A stretch of 64,000 nucleotides of DNA from Nitrospirillum amazonense (GCF_007828045.1 NZ_VITN01000014.1:113062-177061); one strand, 5' to 3'; positions 43,050-52,136 are shown, numbered from the stretch's first letter. A program made the numbers and translations. The notes: generated by a model from the letters alone, not told the origin.

Positions 43050-43445
43050 ATGTCGGCTACTGCGTTGGTGATGCGTCCGATGGAATGGACCCCGCTTCAG
43101 GATATTGATGCGGTGGAACCCATCGGTGAGGGTGATACGGAGTGTCTGAAGGAAATGTATGCCGTGCTGAAGCGGCACGGGAAGGCTGCTCGGTTCGGCG
43201 TCACCCTCCTGCACAAGCATTTTGCGATGGGTGATGACGAAGTGCTGCTGGAGCATACCGACCCCGCCACGCGGCGGTTGGTGCTGCAACCGGCCAAAGT
43301 CGATTCCCCGGAGGTGGGGCGCAGCATGCAAACAAGCTGGATGCTGACGGAAGATCAGGGAGCCGTGACGAACACGGCCTGCTATCGCCGCTGCGAGCGC
43401 AACATCCACGGCAATCATGAAATGGGCGGCCATTACTGGGCGTGA
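43050..43445 (+). CDS. Hypothetical protein (131 residues)
   Basis: A soluble-looking protein. Notable stretches are KRHGKAARFGVTLLHKHFAM, DDEVLLEHTDPATRRLVLQP and four late features including CYRRCERNIHGNHEMGGHY, which has two Cys and three His and might bind metal. ATG 43050 has GGAG 8-9 nt upstream. It is divergent from the recombinase unit, with the two 25-bp sites between them. No family is recognised. Confidence 0.6.
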   Translation: MSATALVMRPMEWTPLQDIDAVEPIGEGDTECLKEMYAVLKRHGKAARFGVTLLHKHFAMGDDEVLLEHTDPATRRLVLQPAKVDSPEVGRSMQTSWMLTEDQGAVTNTACYRRCERNIHGNHEMGGHYWA

Positions 43446-43746
43446 CCCATGGGGCGGCGCTTACTGCGCCGCCCTTCTTTCCCTGTGACGAAAGGCGTTC
43501 ACCATGCCCATGCGAAACGCGGTGCTGGCACGGCTCGCCGTGGCCGGTTGCACCCTGTTTTCTGCTTATCCCATCCAAGCACGGCCAAATTTCGGTGTGC
43601 AAGCGACTCAAATATCAACAGGTATAAATCTTCATGGAATTGTCACATTCAAAATTAATACGACTGCTATAAGTATAGATATAGATGGTACAAAAAATAT
43701 TGAAGCGCGCCGTTATTCACGCACAGATAAAAAGGAGATTTTTACC

Positions 43747-44400
43747 ATGGCACAAGCAGCACCTGTAGCTGATACTATCATCTACGATCAGTATCAAACC
43801 GACTACGAAGTGAATCTTGACAAAGATGACCGTAAACATTTCAACACAGCCCGTACAACCTGCATGACCGGCCTCAGCGCTGAGGTATGGGAAAAGCCCG
43901 GAGATAAGCACCCCATGGACAATGGGATGTACTGCCTTCGCCTGCTCGAAAAGAGCGCCGATGTGCAGCGATTGCCGCAGGATGCGCAAGACCTGCATGA
44001 CCGTGGCGTGCTGGGCGTCTACGAGAATATTTTGGCAGGCAAGGGCCTGAATCCCTCCGCGAGCAACGCGCGGCGGTTGGTGGAAGTGATTGATACCCTC
44101 TCGCAAAATCCCGCCGTGCGCGACAGCACCGGTACGGTGACGTTCCAGCTTTCGGATGCGCCAAACGTCCCTTTCCATAGCTTCCCCAGCGTGACGATCG
44201 ACGCCGCCTTTAGTAAGACGGTGCTGAACGCCCTCCAGACGGGCAAGATGCCAACCCCCTCGAACATGAGCGAGGCCGCGCTGAATGATATGACGCGGGC
44301 CTGCTACCGCAACGCGGCGACCAACGGCGCATGCCATGATGCCGGGGTGGCGCAGGCCGGGAACTATCTCAGGAAGGCCAAGACAGCGATGGGCTATTAA
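43747..44400 (+). CDS. Hypothetical protein (217 residues)
   Basis: ATG 43747 follows AAAAGGAG at 9 nt and is the likeliest start. The frame is open to 43504, where an ATG would begin a lipoprotein-like signal (RLAVAGC), but the segment between is AT-rich and looks non-coding. The product is mostly helical with several Cys (TTCMTGLSAEVW, MYCLRLLEKSADV, DMTRACYRNAATNGACHDAG). Its 3' end meets the coiled-coil gene's end, the two stops sharing TTAA. Function unknown. Confidence 0.6.
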   Translation: MAQAAPVADTIIYDQYQTDYEVNLDKDDRKHFNTARTTCMTGLSAEVWEKPGDKHPMDNGMYCLRLLEKSADVQRLPQDAQDLHDRGVLGVYENILAGKGLNPSASNARRLVEVIDTLSQNPAVRDSTGTVTFQLSDAPNVPFHSFPSVTIDAAFSKTVLNALQTGKMPTPSNMSEAALNDMTRACYRNAATNGACHDAGVAQAGNYLRKAKTAMGY

Positions 44401-45551
44401 ACGCTGCCACGACCCGGACGGGCTGAGTTCGTTACCTCGGCTACTGTGATGGTAGTCGGCACCTTTTGATCGACGTGGTTGGCCTCCGCCATGTCGAATT
44501 TCACTGCCGGTTCCTCCAGATGGATCACCAGCGGGGCAGGCGTTTGCACCATCGTGGGTGACGTTGCTGCCGCAGCGGATGCGGGTTTCTCCTGATCGCC
44601 CGCCGCCGCGCCGGAAGGGGATGGGGGATTCACCAACTGACTGAGGAGGTCAGTCGTTTTATCCCGATACTGTAATCCCCCCTCAGCAGCGCTTTTCGTG
44701 TCCCGATTTTTCACCAAGGCTTCGCGCTCTTTGGCCAGTTCCTCCTCATGCTGTTTCAGCTTCTCGGGGGTCAGCTTGCCCTGACGCTTTTCAGCCTCCA
44801 GAAATTTCCGCGACCACTCGTCGTAGCCTTTAAGCGCCGCCTCAAAACCATCCTTCTGCGCCCCGGCAATGCCCTCGGCTTCCCCGGCCAGATCATCACG
44901 CCCCGCCTTGTGCAATAGGGCCGCCGCCGCCTTCGCCCGCTGCTCCTCCAACTCGTGCATCTGGGTTTCAAGGGCGTGAACGGCCTCGTCGTTGTTGTCC
45001 CGCTTGGCCTCCTCATAGGCTTTGCGCAGCGCGGCCATACGCCCGTCATCCGGGATCGTGATGCCGCGTTCTTTCGCCATGGCCTGCAAGCGCTCCTCGT
45101 TCTTGTCGAGCGCCGCAAGGCGGGTGTCGGCTTCGGTACGCAGGCCATCCGCAGCAGCGCGGTAGACGGAATCGCTGGCGTATAGGGCGCGTTGGCTGCG
45201 GGCCATTTCTTTGCGGGTAGATTCTTCCCCAGCCGCCGCCGCGCTGGCGTCGATCTGGTATTCCTGAATGAGCGCGGTAAGCACGCTGCGGGCTTCCTCC
45301 GGGCTGATCTGGTGCATGCGCACCTGTTCCCGAAGCTCCTGCGCTTTCGCCTTCAACGCGGGCGGCACCTCCAGATTGGCGGCAATATCGGCCACCGCTG
45401 CGCGCGCGGCGGAATCGTCCATGCGCACGCCCTCGGGCATGGATACGCCTTTGGCGGCGACATCGCGGAGGGCCGCAAGCATCGCCATTCCAGCATCCAA
45501 ATCGGCTGCACTATTCTCAGCCGCGCGAGGTATGTTATTCCCTATGCTCAT
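44397..45551 (-). CDS. Long coiled-coil hypothetical protein
   Basis: 384 residues from ATG 45551. About residues 60-300 are Ala/Glu/Lys/Arg-rich and heptad-like (LRKAYEEAKRDNNDEAVHAL, MHELEEQRAKAAAALL, KLKQHEEELAKEREALVKN), predicting a long coiled coil. The C-terminus is Pro/Ala-rich and beta-like. The frame opens at 45611, but that stretch is AT-rich upstream DNA. No enzyme motif is visible. It may be a structural or partner protein for the island's transfer or defence functions; this is a guess. Confidence 0.6.
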   Translation of the reverse strand: MSIGNNIPRAAENSAADLDAGMAMLAALRDVAAKGVSMPEGVRMDDSAARAAVADIAANLEVPPALKAKAQELREQVRMHQISPEEARSVLTALIQEYQIDASAAAAGEESTRKEMARSQRALYASDSVYRAAADGLRTEADTRLAALDKNEERLQAMAKERGITIPDDGRMAALRKAYEEAKRDNNDEAVHALETQMHELEEQRAKAAAALLHKAGRDDLAGEAEGIAGAQKDGFEAALKGYDEWSRKFLEAEKRQGKLTPEKLKQHEEELAKEREALVKNRDTKSAAEGGLQYRDKTTDLLSQLVNPPSPSGAAAGDQEKPASAAAATSPTMVQTPAPLVIHLEEPAVKFDMAEANHVDQKVPTTITVAEVTNSARPGRGSV

Positions 45552-45726
45552 CAACCAACGTCCTCTGGTGGGACGTGGTTCGCCAAGTTCCGGCGCTTTT
45601 TGCGCTCTCACTATTTTTATGACTTAATCTATTCTAGCATCTAATCGTTAATTTATTGCTAATCTAGGCAGCATCATTCGTTAGGAAGACCAATATTATT
45701 TATTGGTTACCGCAACCTATCCAAAT

Positions 45727-46506
45727 TTAATGTAAGACTACTGCCTGCTCCGGCGCACCGGAAGACTTGGCTGCGGGTTCGTTCAATTGAGCGACCGGCT
45801 CAGCAGTAGGTGGCGGTGGAACCTCCGCAGGAGCGTCAGAAGTTTCCGGCATTTGGCGTAATTTATAGGCGACACCACAAGCGAACATGTGTACTAGCCA
45901 TTCCGCTTCGTCGCTCCATTTCAACAATTCATCCTTGGAAAAGACGGTGGCGGGGGTATGGAATGCGTTCGTCACCCTCACGGCGATAACGTCAAGCCCG
46001 CTACGAACGACGCTCATGTTGGCAACTACCTCCCGCTCCACCTTGCCACTCGACGCCAAGACTTTCAGGTATGGTGAATATGTTTCGGCACTTCGCACCC
46101 ATTCTTGGAATTGATTAACGAACTTTAGGAAATTGATGGCATAAGTGCGGACCGACTCGTCCTTTTTCGTATAAAGCAGGTACTTGGATTTATATAAATT
46201 ACAGAAGGAAATAAGCGGCTGCGTCATGATTTCTGTGCCGTCCATAAAATCGGCAAGCGACTTATTTTCACCCTCACTCGGTGAATATTCAGGGCTTGCC
46301 ATAGCATCAAGGCAAAGCTCCAGCAGATTGCTCATGGCCAGAACAAGGCATGACATCTTTTCAGCGTCGAATGTTTCTATCTCTAATTTGAAAATCCGAA
46401 AGCCATCCCAATTTTTTTCTATCAGGACACAAAGGCGATGCAAGCGAACCAACTGCGCGGTGCGTTGTTTTCTCAGCGCTGCCTTATCTGTTTTCTTTCG
46501 TGCCAT
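45727..46506 (-). CDS. Hypothetical helical protein (259 residues)
   Basis: It starts with a basic tail (MARKKTDKAALRKQRTAQLV) and has a helical body (LSCLVLAMSNLLELCLDAM-like, FLKFVNQFQEWVRSAETY) and a Pro/Ala-rich C-terminal tail (APAEVPPPPTAEPVAQL) resembling the tails of the neighbouring coiled-coil and coupling-associated proteins. It is more AT-rich than the host. No known family recognised. It lies 175 nt upstream of the coiled-coil gene on the same strand, possibly cotranscribed. Confidence 0.6.
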   Translation of the reverse strand: MARKKTDKAALRKQRTAQLVRLHRLCVLIEKNWDGFRIFKLEIETFDAEKMSCLVLAMSNLLELCLDAMASPEYSPSEGENKSLADFMDGTEIMTQPLISFCNLYKSKYLLYTKKDESVRTYAINFLKFVNQFQEWVRSAETYSPYLKVLASSGKVEREVVANMSVVRSGLDVIAVRVTNAFHTPATVFSKDELLKWSDEAEWLVHMFACGVAYKLRQMPETSDAPAEVPPPPTAEPVAQLNEPAAKSSGAPEQAVVLH

Positions 46507-46696
46507 ATACCCTTTTTTGTTGATTAATATAATACTAATACCATTAAATAGTTAATTTTCCGTTGCCACGGCAAAGAGCTTAAGGGAGGACGACGATTCC
46601 AGTGGCCATTCGGCCTTATTGACAGGTTCTTTGTGTTATTTTCCTCTTGCAAATTTTATCTGCTTTATCTATTTTAGATACGTGAGAGAGGATGCC

Positions 46697-46957
46697 ATGA
46701 AAGTTACTTCCAGCGAATTCCAGCAGCATGTTGGCCGCTACCAAGATGCCGCCCAGCAAGCGCCGGTGGCCATCACCAAGAATGGGCGAACCCATACCGT
46801 CCTCGTTTCTGCTGCCTTCTTCGAGATGGTTACGAAAGGCCGCGTCGCCCGCAAGGTCGAAGACCTTGATCCGGAAACGCTCAAGGCGATTGCCGGAAGC
46901 TCCGTGCCTGAGGAGTTCAATCATCTTGATAAACTGCTGGATGGTTGGACTGCGTGA
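46697..46957 (+). CDS. Type II antitoxin, Phd/YefM family
   Basis: 86 residues from ATG 46697 (GAGAGAGGATGCC before it). The pattern MKVTSSEFQQHVGRYQDAAQ followed by PVAITKNGRTHTVLVSAAFFEM is the DNA-binding Phd/YefM fold; the C-terminal part (SSVPEEFNHLDKLLDGWTA) is the usual flexible toxin-binding segment. The stop overlaps the toxin start (GTGA). The pair should stabilise the island and autoregulate from the AT-rich promoter just upstream (46510-46690). Confidence 0.9.
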   Translation: MKVTSSEFQQHVGRYQDAAQQAPVAITKNGRTHTVLVSAAFFEMVTKGRVARKVEDLDPETLKAIAGSSVPEEFNHLDKLLDGWTA

Positions 46958-47391
46958 GCCTGCCAATTCCACGAGCTGGCTTGGTCATTTCCTATTCCTA
47001 CCTATGGGAATGGGAACATCGCCGGGGAGCGGAAGACGGGCGGAAAGATCGCCCCTGCGCCATCGTGGCCGCCCATCAGGTCATTGAAGGCCGCGAGGTC
47101 ATAACCGTCGTTCCCATCACCCATACGCCACCGACTGACGCGGCTGATGCGGTCGAAATACCGGCGGCGCTGAAAGCCCATCTTGGACTGGACGGCGCGC
47201 GATCATGGATCGTGGTCACGGAAACCAATGACTTCCTATGGCCTACCCCCGACCTACGACCTGTACCCGGCAGCAAGCCTCCGCGCTTTGAGTATGGCAT
47301 GCTACCGCCCAAGTTCTTCACGCATATCCGCGAAAGAATCCTGCAAGCGCATCTGCACCGGAAGCTCAAGACCGTACCGCGTACCGAATAG
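46954..47391 (+). CDS. PemK/MazF-like toxin
   Basis: 145 residues. GTG 46954 overlaps the antitoxin stop, favouring it over the TTG at 46945. The start PIPRAGLVISYSYLW and KDRPCAIVAAHQVIEGREVI, VVPITHTPP match the SH3-like PemK/MazF endoribonuclease fold; SWIVVTETNDFLWPTPDL is the conserved strand following. Such toxins cut mRNA when the labile antitoxin is lost. An insertion (HRRGAEDGRK) lies in the first loop. Family assignment is moderately sure. Confidence 0.8.
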   Translation: MSLPIPRAGLVISYSYLWEWEHRRGAEDGRKDRPCAIVAAHQVIEGREVITVVPITHTPPTDAADAVEIPAALKAHLGLDGARSWIVVTETNDFLWPTPDLRPVPGSKPPRFEYGMLPPKFFTHIRERILQAHLHRKLKTVPRTE

Positions 47392-47392
47392 A

Positions 47393-48595
47393 TTATTGGC
47401 TTAAACGCTTCAGCGGCACAGCATAAACTGTCGCCTTCCCAATAGAGGTCTCACAAAGAACCACACACATTGTTAGCCATTGGATAAATTTATTAGACTC
47501 ATCTACGCCTAACTCCCTCCCATTATGAACAATATCTCCTCTTATTTTGTTAATTTCCTCAATTTTCCGGAAATACAATCCAAGAATTGATGTATCAAAA
47601 CCCAACATTTTAATTGCGACAGGAAGCCACTTAATCCTCTCCCCAATCATTATAAAACCACCATTCGATTTTCTTTCTTTTCCGCAAACGAATACATTAA
47701 ATTCCTTACTAACAGTCCGCACTTCCTTGATATAAGAATCATAGAATGTCTCAAATACCGGGAATGCCGCCAAAGCAAGTAGCGTATAGTCTCGCGCTTT
47801 TTGGGAAATATTTATAATATCTGAAATTCTGCGATGGAATGGAGGGACATCTAGCCCAGTAGCTAGAAAATGCGCCACTACCTTAGCCCTCTCTATTTCA
47901 TTGTGATATTGATTTACGGAACCAATCTCTGCTTGATGAGCATCAAATTGGAACATATTATTAGTGAAATTCCTCGGGTAGTAACTGGCGACAATTTCAT
48001 CAATGCTTTCTGTTACATGACTCGCGATTTCAACGACTGCCTCTCCGGTAAATGGGACAAATGCCGCCCCTTCTCCAAATCTAATGACCGAAGAATCTCC
48101 ACTCACCATCCTGTATATGTCGATGAACCTGCTATAATAATCAGATATTAAAGAATAATCACCGATTATTTTGTCAGATAAGTCTTTAACCGGCACGCAT
48201 ACAATAAATTCTGTGAATGTCTCATCGTTAATTATTTTAGGAAAATCCCCCTTAGTGAAAGACCATGTCTGGTCGTCCGAACGGCCCAATATCTTTATCT
48301 TAGCAGATATGGACTCTGGAATTCCGTCTACCAAGCTGTTCTTTACGCCAATAGGGGCCCCATTCTGACCATCAAAAATAAATCCGTTATCAAAGTCGCG
48401 AACTTGAAGAACATTGATGTATTGTCGTATGTATATATACCCATCACGAACAGGAGACTTAACCGCAACAATAGATGGGGCTATAAAGTTAAAGAAACCT
48501 TTCGCCAAGTACCTCTGATAATAAAGGAATTTAAATTCCTTTACAGTCTGCCGAATATGCGTCATCGGCTCCATATCTTTAAATTGATGTTCCAT
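47393..48595 (-). CDS. Hypothetical protein with HEPN-like C-terminal motif
   Basis: 400 residues of clearly AT-rich sequence. The N-terminal half is beta-rich with Ile/Asn/Asp-rich segments and no family I know. The C-terminal third is helical and contains INKIRGDIVHNGREL (about 357-371), a good Arg-x4-His motif of HEPN ribonuclease-like domains, preceded by LPVAIKMLGFDTSI. Long proteins of this layout occur as single-gene abortive-infection or defence candidates. It converges with the toxin gene, the stops being about 2 nt apart. The defence role is inferred. Confidence 0.6.
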   Translation of the reverse strand: MEHQFKDMEPMTHIRQTVKEFKFLYYQRYLAKGFFNFIAPSIVAVKSPVRDGYIYIRQYINVLQVRDFDNGFIFDGQNGAPIGVKNSLVDGIPESISAKIKILGRSDDQTWSFTKGDFPKIINDETFTEFIVCVPVKDLSDKIIGDYSLISDYYSRFIDIYRMVSGDSSVIRFGEGAAFVPFTGEAVVEIASHVTESIDEIVASYYPRNFTNNMFQFDAHQAEIGSVNQYHNEIERAKVVAHFLATGLDVPPFHRRISDIINISQKARDYTLLALAAFPVFETFYDSYIKEVRTVSKEFNVFVCGKERKSNGGFIMIGERIKWLPVAIKMLGFDTSILGLYFRKIEEINKIRGDIVHNGRELGVDESNKFIQWLTMCVVLCETSIGKATVYAVPLKRLSQ

Positions 48596-48652
48596 TGCAC
48601 ACCCCTCGCCGTCACAGAATCTACAATGAGCCCACTTATCACTTGTTGGAAG

Positions 48653-49063
48653 CTACCTCGACAACCTATCCCCCGCCGTCGTGTCGGTAATCGCCATCTG
48701 GCGAATGACCGGCTCCCCCGGCTTCGCGGGGCGACCGTCCAATACACAGATTTCCATGAGGCTGCCGCGCAGCATCGCACGCAAGATCGCCATCAAGCCA
48801 CTGCCTTGGATGGTCACGGCCTTACCACTGTCGGTGAAGGTCAGGAACTCAGCTCCTGCCCGTGTCTCCAACTCGATATTGGCGACAGAGTGATATAGGA
48901 AGGACTTCACCTTGCCGCCCGCAAGGATGGCCGCGAAGCCTAACTGCGTGTGGTTTACCGTCTTGAACGCGCGGTAGACAGCCGGATCGTCCGGCAGCTC
49001 TTCGGCAGCCGGGGCCGGGGCCTGCTGTTCAAGGATATTCTTAAGGAATCCGCTACCGCTCAT
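48653..49063 (-). CDS. Hypothetical protein downstream of traA (136 residues)
   Basis: The Ala/Pro-rich N-terminus is followed by a compact beta-type domain: AFKTVNHTQLGFAAILAGG, SFLYHSVANIELETRAGAEF, LTFTDSGKAVTIQGSGLMAI. Its ATG overlaps the stop of the traA C-terminal frame (ATGA), so it is translated with the relaxase. Conserved next to relaxases on some mobile elements as far as I recall; no function known to me. Confidence 0.6.
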   Translation of the reverse strand: MSGSGFLKNILEQQAPAPAAEELPDDPAVYRAFKTVNHTQLGFAAILAGGKVKSFLYHSVANIELETRAGAEFLTFTDSGKAVTIQGSGLMAILRAMLRGSLMEICVLDGRPAKPGEPVIRQMAITDTTAGDRLSR

Positions 49064-49626
49064 GGGTCGATTCCGCCGATGTCCGGCTTCATGCCTACCT
49101 CCGGCCCGCTCTTAGTGGACGGGCTTTTGTTCATTATATCAACTTCTGGTTGTTTTTTCCAGTTATCATCCGGGCGGGGCGTGGAATTCATCCATGCACG
49201 TGTCCACTCGAACCGCCCGCCCGGATCGGTGCCCCCGGCGGCGGCAGGCTGCGGCGTAGCAGCAGCTTGGCGTATCGTGCGCTCATGCACCAGATGGAAC
49301 GCATCCACCACCCGCTGTTTCAGCGCGCTGTAGCGCGTCGCAGGGCCATCCTCCGGCGTGGCCGGTGGGGGTGGCAAGGCAACGGGTATGAACTGCGAGG
49401 CGGCGCGGTTCTCCTCTGGGCGGCCCATCTGGCGGGCGAGTTGGTCAAGCTCGGCGGCGTGGGCTTTCTCCGGCGTCCATTGCTGCTGCACATAACCGAC
49501 ATAGGCGGCGATGTCGTAACGCTCCCCACGGGCCGGGTAGGTTTCCGACCACGCCTTGTAGGCAAGCTCCGCCCGCTGCCGCTGGCGCTCGTCCAGCGCC
49601 TCGAACCCGCTTGCTGGGCATTCCAC
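49060..49626 (-). CDS. C-terminal part of relaxase TraA, separated by a frameshift
   Basis: This frame continues TraA after position about 49641. Reading upstream in the same frame gives LTRQHIVECPASGFEALDER, which joins naturally to the SREA end of the main frame. It then has YKAWSETYPARGERYDIAAY and the conserved TraA tail ELDQLARQMGRPEENRAASQ. The ATG at 49626 permits independent translation, but more likely this was one protein with the larger frame. It overlaps the next gene by ATGA. Confidence 0.7.
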   Translation of the reverse strand: MECPASGFEALDERQRQRAELAYKAWSETYPARGERYDIAAYVGYVQQQWTPEKAHAAELDQLARQMGRPEENRAASQFIPVALPPPPATPEDGPATRYSALKQRVVDAFHLVHERTIRQAAATPQPAAAGGTDPGGRFEWTRAWMNSTPRPDDNWKKQPEVDIMNKSPSTKSGPEVGMKPDIGGIDP

Positions 49627-51962
49627 GATGTGTTGGCGGGTAAGGCTTCGCGGCTGACGAACAGATGCAGGTTTTCGGCATGCCGCGTCGCGCCCACATA
49701 GCTGGTGGCGGCGCGCTCCGTGCCGCTGTGCAGGCGGTAGGCGTCATCCACGGTCGCGCCTTGGCCCTTATAGACCGTCCCGGCATAGCCATGCCGGAAG
49801 GCGTTGAACTGGCCCGCCTGCGCATCATCGCCCACGGCGAAGGATAGCATCCGCCCCGGCTCGCCTTTCTTGCCGTCCAGTTCGACCGTGACGCGCGCCC
49901 CTTCGATGGTGCGGATGCTCCCCACCACGCCGTTGGCAAGCCCCGCCTCGCGGGCCGTCTTGTGGTAGGCGCTGCCGGTGAACTGGATGCGGTCGCCCGT
50001 GGCAAAGGCGAATAGCCCCTCGTTGCTGCGCAACAGGTGATCCACGCCCAATTCGCCACGCTGCCGATGAACGGCGCGAAGCGCCTGATTGACGGCCAAG
50101 GCGTCGGCGTTGCTGTGGGTGAAAGCGAAGCGGCGGTGGCCGGGCCGCTCGGCTACATCCTTCGCGTACTGCATCGCCAGTGCTTCACGGGCATCCTCCC
50201 GCGTGCCGCACCAGTGGATAGAGCCCAGCGCGTCGAACGTCCCCAGCGCCTCGCGGAACCGGCCTTCATGCATGGCGTTGAACGCGCCACGCTGCTGCAC
50301 GGCGTCGGGCGCGGCGTCCTTGATGCGCCGCACCTCGGAAAGCTCGGACACCGGCGTTTGATCCTGCGCGCGGATCGCACCGAACAACCCGCCGCGCTGG
50401 AACGCGCTGGCTAGCTGCTTGTCGTCGCCCACAAGGACGACCTTCGCGCGGGCCTCGTGGGCATGGGTCAGCAGGTTCACCATATCGCGGGTGGAGAGCA
50501 TGGCGGCTTCATCCACCATCAGCACCGTGCGGCCATTCCACCCGGCGCGGCCTTTCGCTAAGTCCTGCAATGCCCCGGTGATGGTGCGAACCTCGCCGAA
50601 GCCGTCGCGCTTCAAATCCTGAATAACCTTGTTGGTGAAGGACAACCCCACCACCCGGTTGCCCTCTGCCTCGTAGGCTTGGCGGATAGCCGCCATCGTG
50701 TAGCTTTTGCCGGTTCCCGCTTCACCAGCGACAACCGCCAGCCCTTCGGGGCCGGTGGCGCTGGTGTATGCGGCGTATTGTTCAGGGCTGATGCTGCCGA
50801 ACTGGCCCCGCTCCATGACCGCCGTGCGCGTGCGCGCAGAAACGCCATGGCGGCGGTCGCGGGTAAGGGATGCAGCAGCAGCCAGCCCCGCCGCCTCATG
50901 CCGCAGCACCTTCATGGTGGTATAGCGCACGATCTTGCCGCCGCGCGCCTCCGCCAGCCCCACCAATTCCGGCCTCCGCATCACGGCGCGCACGATGCGG
51001 TCACGCTCGGCCTGGTCGCTGATGGTGCGACCAAGCCGGGCGCGTAATTCCCCTTCGGTGAAGGTCGAGCGCTGCTCGGTGATTGCGTCGAGAATGATGG
51101 CGGGGTCATGGGTCCGCATCGCCGCCCGTTCGGCCTTTGCTTCCGCGCGACGCTGCCGTGCTGCCTCCTCGGCCTTCATCTGTTCGCCCAACCGGGCGCG
51201 CTCGGCCTTCAATGCCTCCCGTTCCGCGTTGGCCTCCCGTGCGGCGCGGTTGCGGTCGCCGCGTGCGGAACCGTGGCCGTGGCGCTCAAGGCCGGATGCC
51301 TTGGGCCCAAGATGCACGGTGGCGTCTTTCTCCTCCCCGCGGCGCTCGTAGCTACGATGATCGACGTGCAAGTCGATCCCGGCGCGGACGTAGGCGGCAT
51401 TCTCGATTTCCGCCCATTTGGCGCGGATGGCCTCGATGTGCTTACCGCTGGTTTTGGGGCTGTCGAGCACGCGCACCTTGCCGCCGAAACCGGCGTCGGT
51501 CATGACGCGGGTGGAGGTGAGGACGTGCGCGTGAAAGTTCCGCTGGTCGCCGTCCTTGTCGGGCGCGTGGATGGAGAAATCCACCACGACGCCATAGGTA
51601 TCCACGAGGTACTGCGCGAACTCGCGGGCGCAAACGATCCGCTCTTCCGCCGTCAGTTGATGTGCGAACGCAAGCCGGAACTCCCGCCCGGTCTTGGCGG
51701 TCGCATGGCGCGTACTGGCATCCTCCGCACGCTCGGCTTGGTTCCACAAAGCCGCCCGGTCGTAAGCCCATGGCGGCGCACCGGCTGGCGCGACAATCTC
51801 GGAGTGAAGGACACCATGCTTACGGGTGTAGTCATGGCGCAGGCCGGTACGCAAATCGGTGATGCGCTGACCCGCACGATACGCGGCAGCGGCCACAATG
51901 CCGCGCCCTTGGCCGCGTGTGATGGTTGAAGCGCTGCAATGGTAGTGACTGCTTGTCTCCAT
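49320..51962 (-). CDS. traA: MOBQ-type relaxase/helicase TraA (C-terminus frameshifted)
   Basis: The relaxase domain (about 1-230) has SSHYHCSASTITRGQGRGIV, AAAAYRAG and the metal motif RNFHAHVLTSTR. A RecD-like helicase follows, with Walker A AGEAGTGKSYTMAAI, VLMVDEAAMLS, VVLVGDDKQLASAF and GYAGTVYKGQGATVDDAY. It nicks oriT, stays bound to the 5' end and unwinds DNA during transfer. Native coding ends near 49645 (LHLFVSREA); the rest of this frame (SWNAQQAGSRRW...) is out of frame. One missing C in GAAGCCTTACCC (plus-strand 49641-49648) would restore the join. ATG 51962 follows GGGAAG. It is divergent from the oriT and the small relaxosome gene. Confidence 0.88.
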   Translation of the reverse strand: METSSHYHCSASTITRGQGRGIVAAAAYRAGQRITDLRTGLRHDYTRKHGVLHSEIVAPAGAPPWAYDRAALWNQAERAEDASTRHATAKTGREFRLAFAHQLTAEERIVCAREFAQYLVDTYGVVVDFSIHAPDKDGDQRNFHAHVLTSTRVMTDAGFGGKVRVLDSPKTSGKHIEAIRAKWAEIENAAYVRAGIDLHVDHRSYERRGEEKDATVHLGPKASGLERHGHGSARGDRNRAAREANAEREALKAERARLGEQMKAEEAARQRRAEAKAERAAMRTHDPAIILDAITEQRSTFTEGELRARLGRTISDQAERDRIVRAVMRRPELVGLAEARGGKIVRYTTMKVLRHEAAGLAAAASLTRDRRHGVSARTRTAVMERGQFGSISPEQYAAYTSATGPEGLAVVAGEAGTGKSYTMAAIRQAYEAEGNRVVGLSFTNKVIQDLKRDGFGEVRTITGALQDLAKGRAGWNGRTVLMVDEAAMLSTRDMVNLLTHAHEARAKVVLVGDDKQLASAFQRGGLFGAIRAQDQTPVSELSEVRRIKDAAPDAVQQRGAFNAMHEGRFREALGTFDALGSIHWCGTREDAREALAMQYAKDVAERPGHRRFAFTHSNADALAVNQALRAVHRQRGELGVDHLLRSNEGLFAFATGDRIQFTGSAYHKTAREAGLANGVVGSIRTIEGARVTVELDGKKGEPGRMLSFAVGDDAQAGQFNAFRHGYAGTVYKGQGATVDDAYRLHSGTERAATSYVGATRHAENLHLFVSREALPANTSWNAQQAGSRRWTSASGSGRSLPTRRGRKPTRPVGSVTTSPPMSVMCSSNGRRRKPTPPSLTNSPARWAAQRRTAPPRSSYPLPCHPHRPRRRMALRRATAR

Positions 51963-51985
51963 CGCTTCCCGCCGGGAGGCCGCAC

Positions 51986-52015
51986 GCATTCCAACGGAAT
52001 GCTAAAGTGCGCCCT
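51986..52015. other. oriT: Origin of transfer (oriT), RSF1010/MOBQ type
   Basis: A perfect 7-bp inverted repeat GCATTCC-aac-GGAATGC (51986-52002) is followed directly by TAAAGTGCGCCCT (52003-52015). This is very close to the RSF1010/R1162 nic region, where an inverted repeat precedes TAAGTGCGCCCT. It lies between the divergent traA and the small accessory gene, the usual place for a MOBQ oriT. Confidence 0.8.
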
Positions 52016-52136
52016 TCGTCTTTCTCGGGATGATAGCACGGCTACGCCATGAATGCAAAACCATAGGTTGTGGTTCGGCTTGTAGCTCCCGTGCCGATTT
52101 GCGATACTTGATCGCAATAAGCGAGGGAATACCGAC

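Noticed and set aside
43656..43673. TAATACGACTGCTATAAG resembles a T7 RNA polymerase promoter.
   Set aside because: It lacks one base of the -5 to -1 region and there is no phage polymerase gene; in an AT-rich stretch this is probably chance.
43504..43746. In-frame N-terminal extension with a lipoprotein-like signal (RLAVAGC).
   Set aside because: The extension is AT-rich, low in coding character, and the ATG at 43747 has a far better ribosome-binding site.
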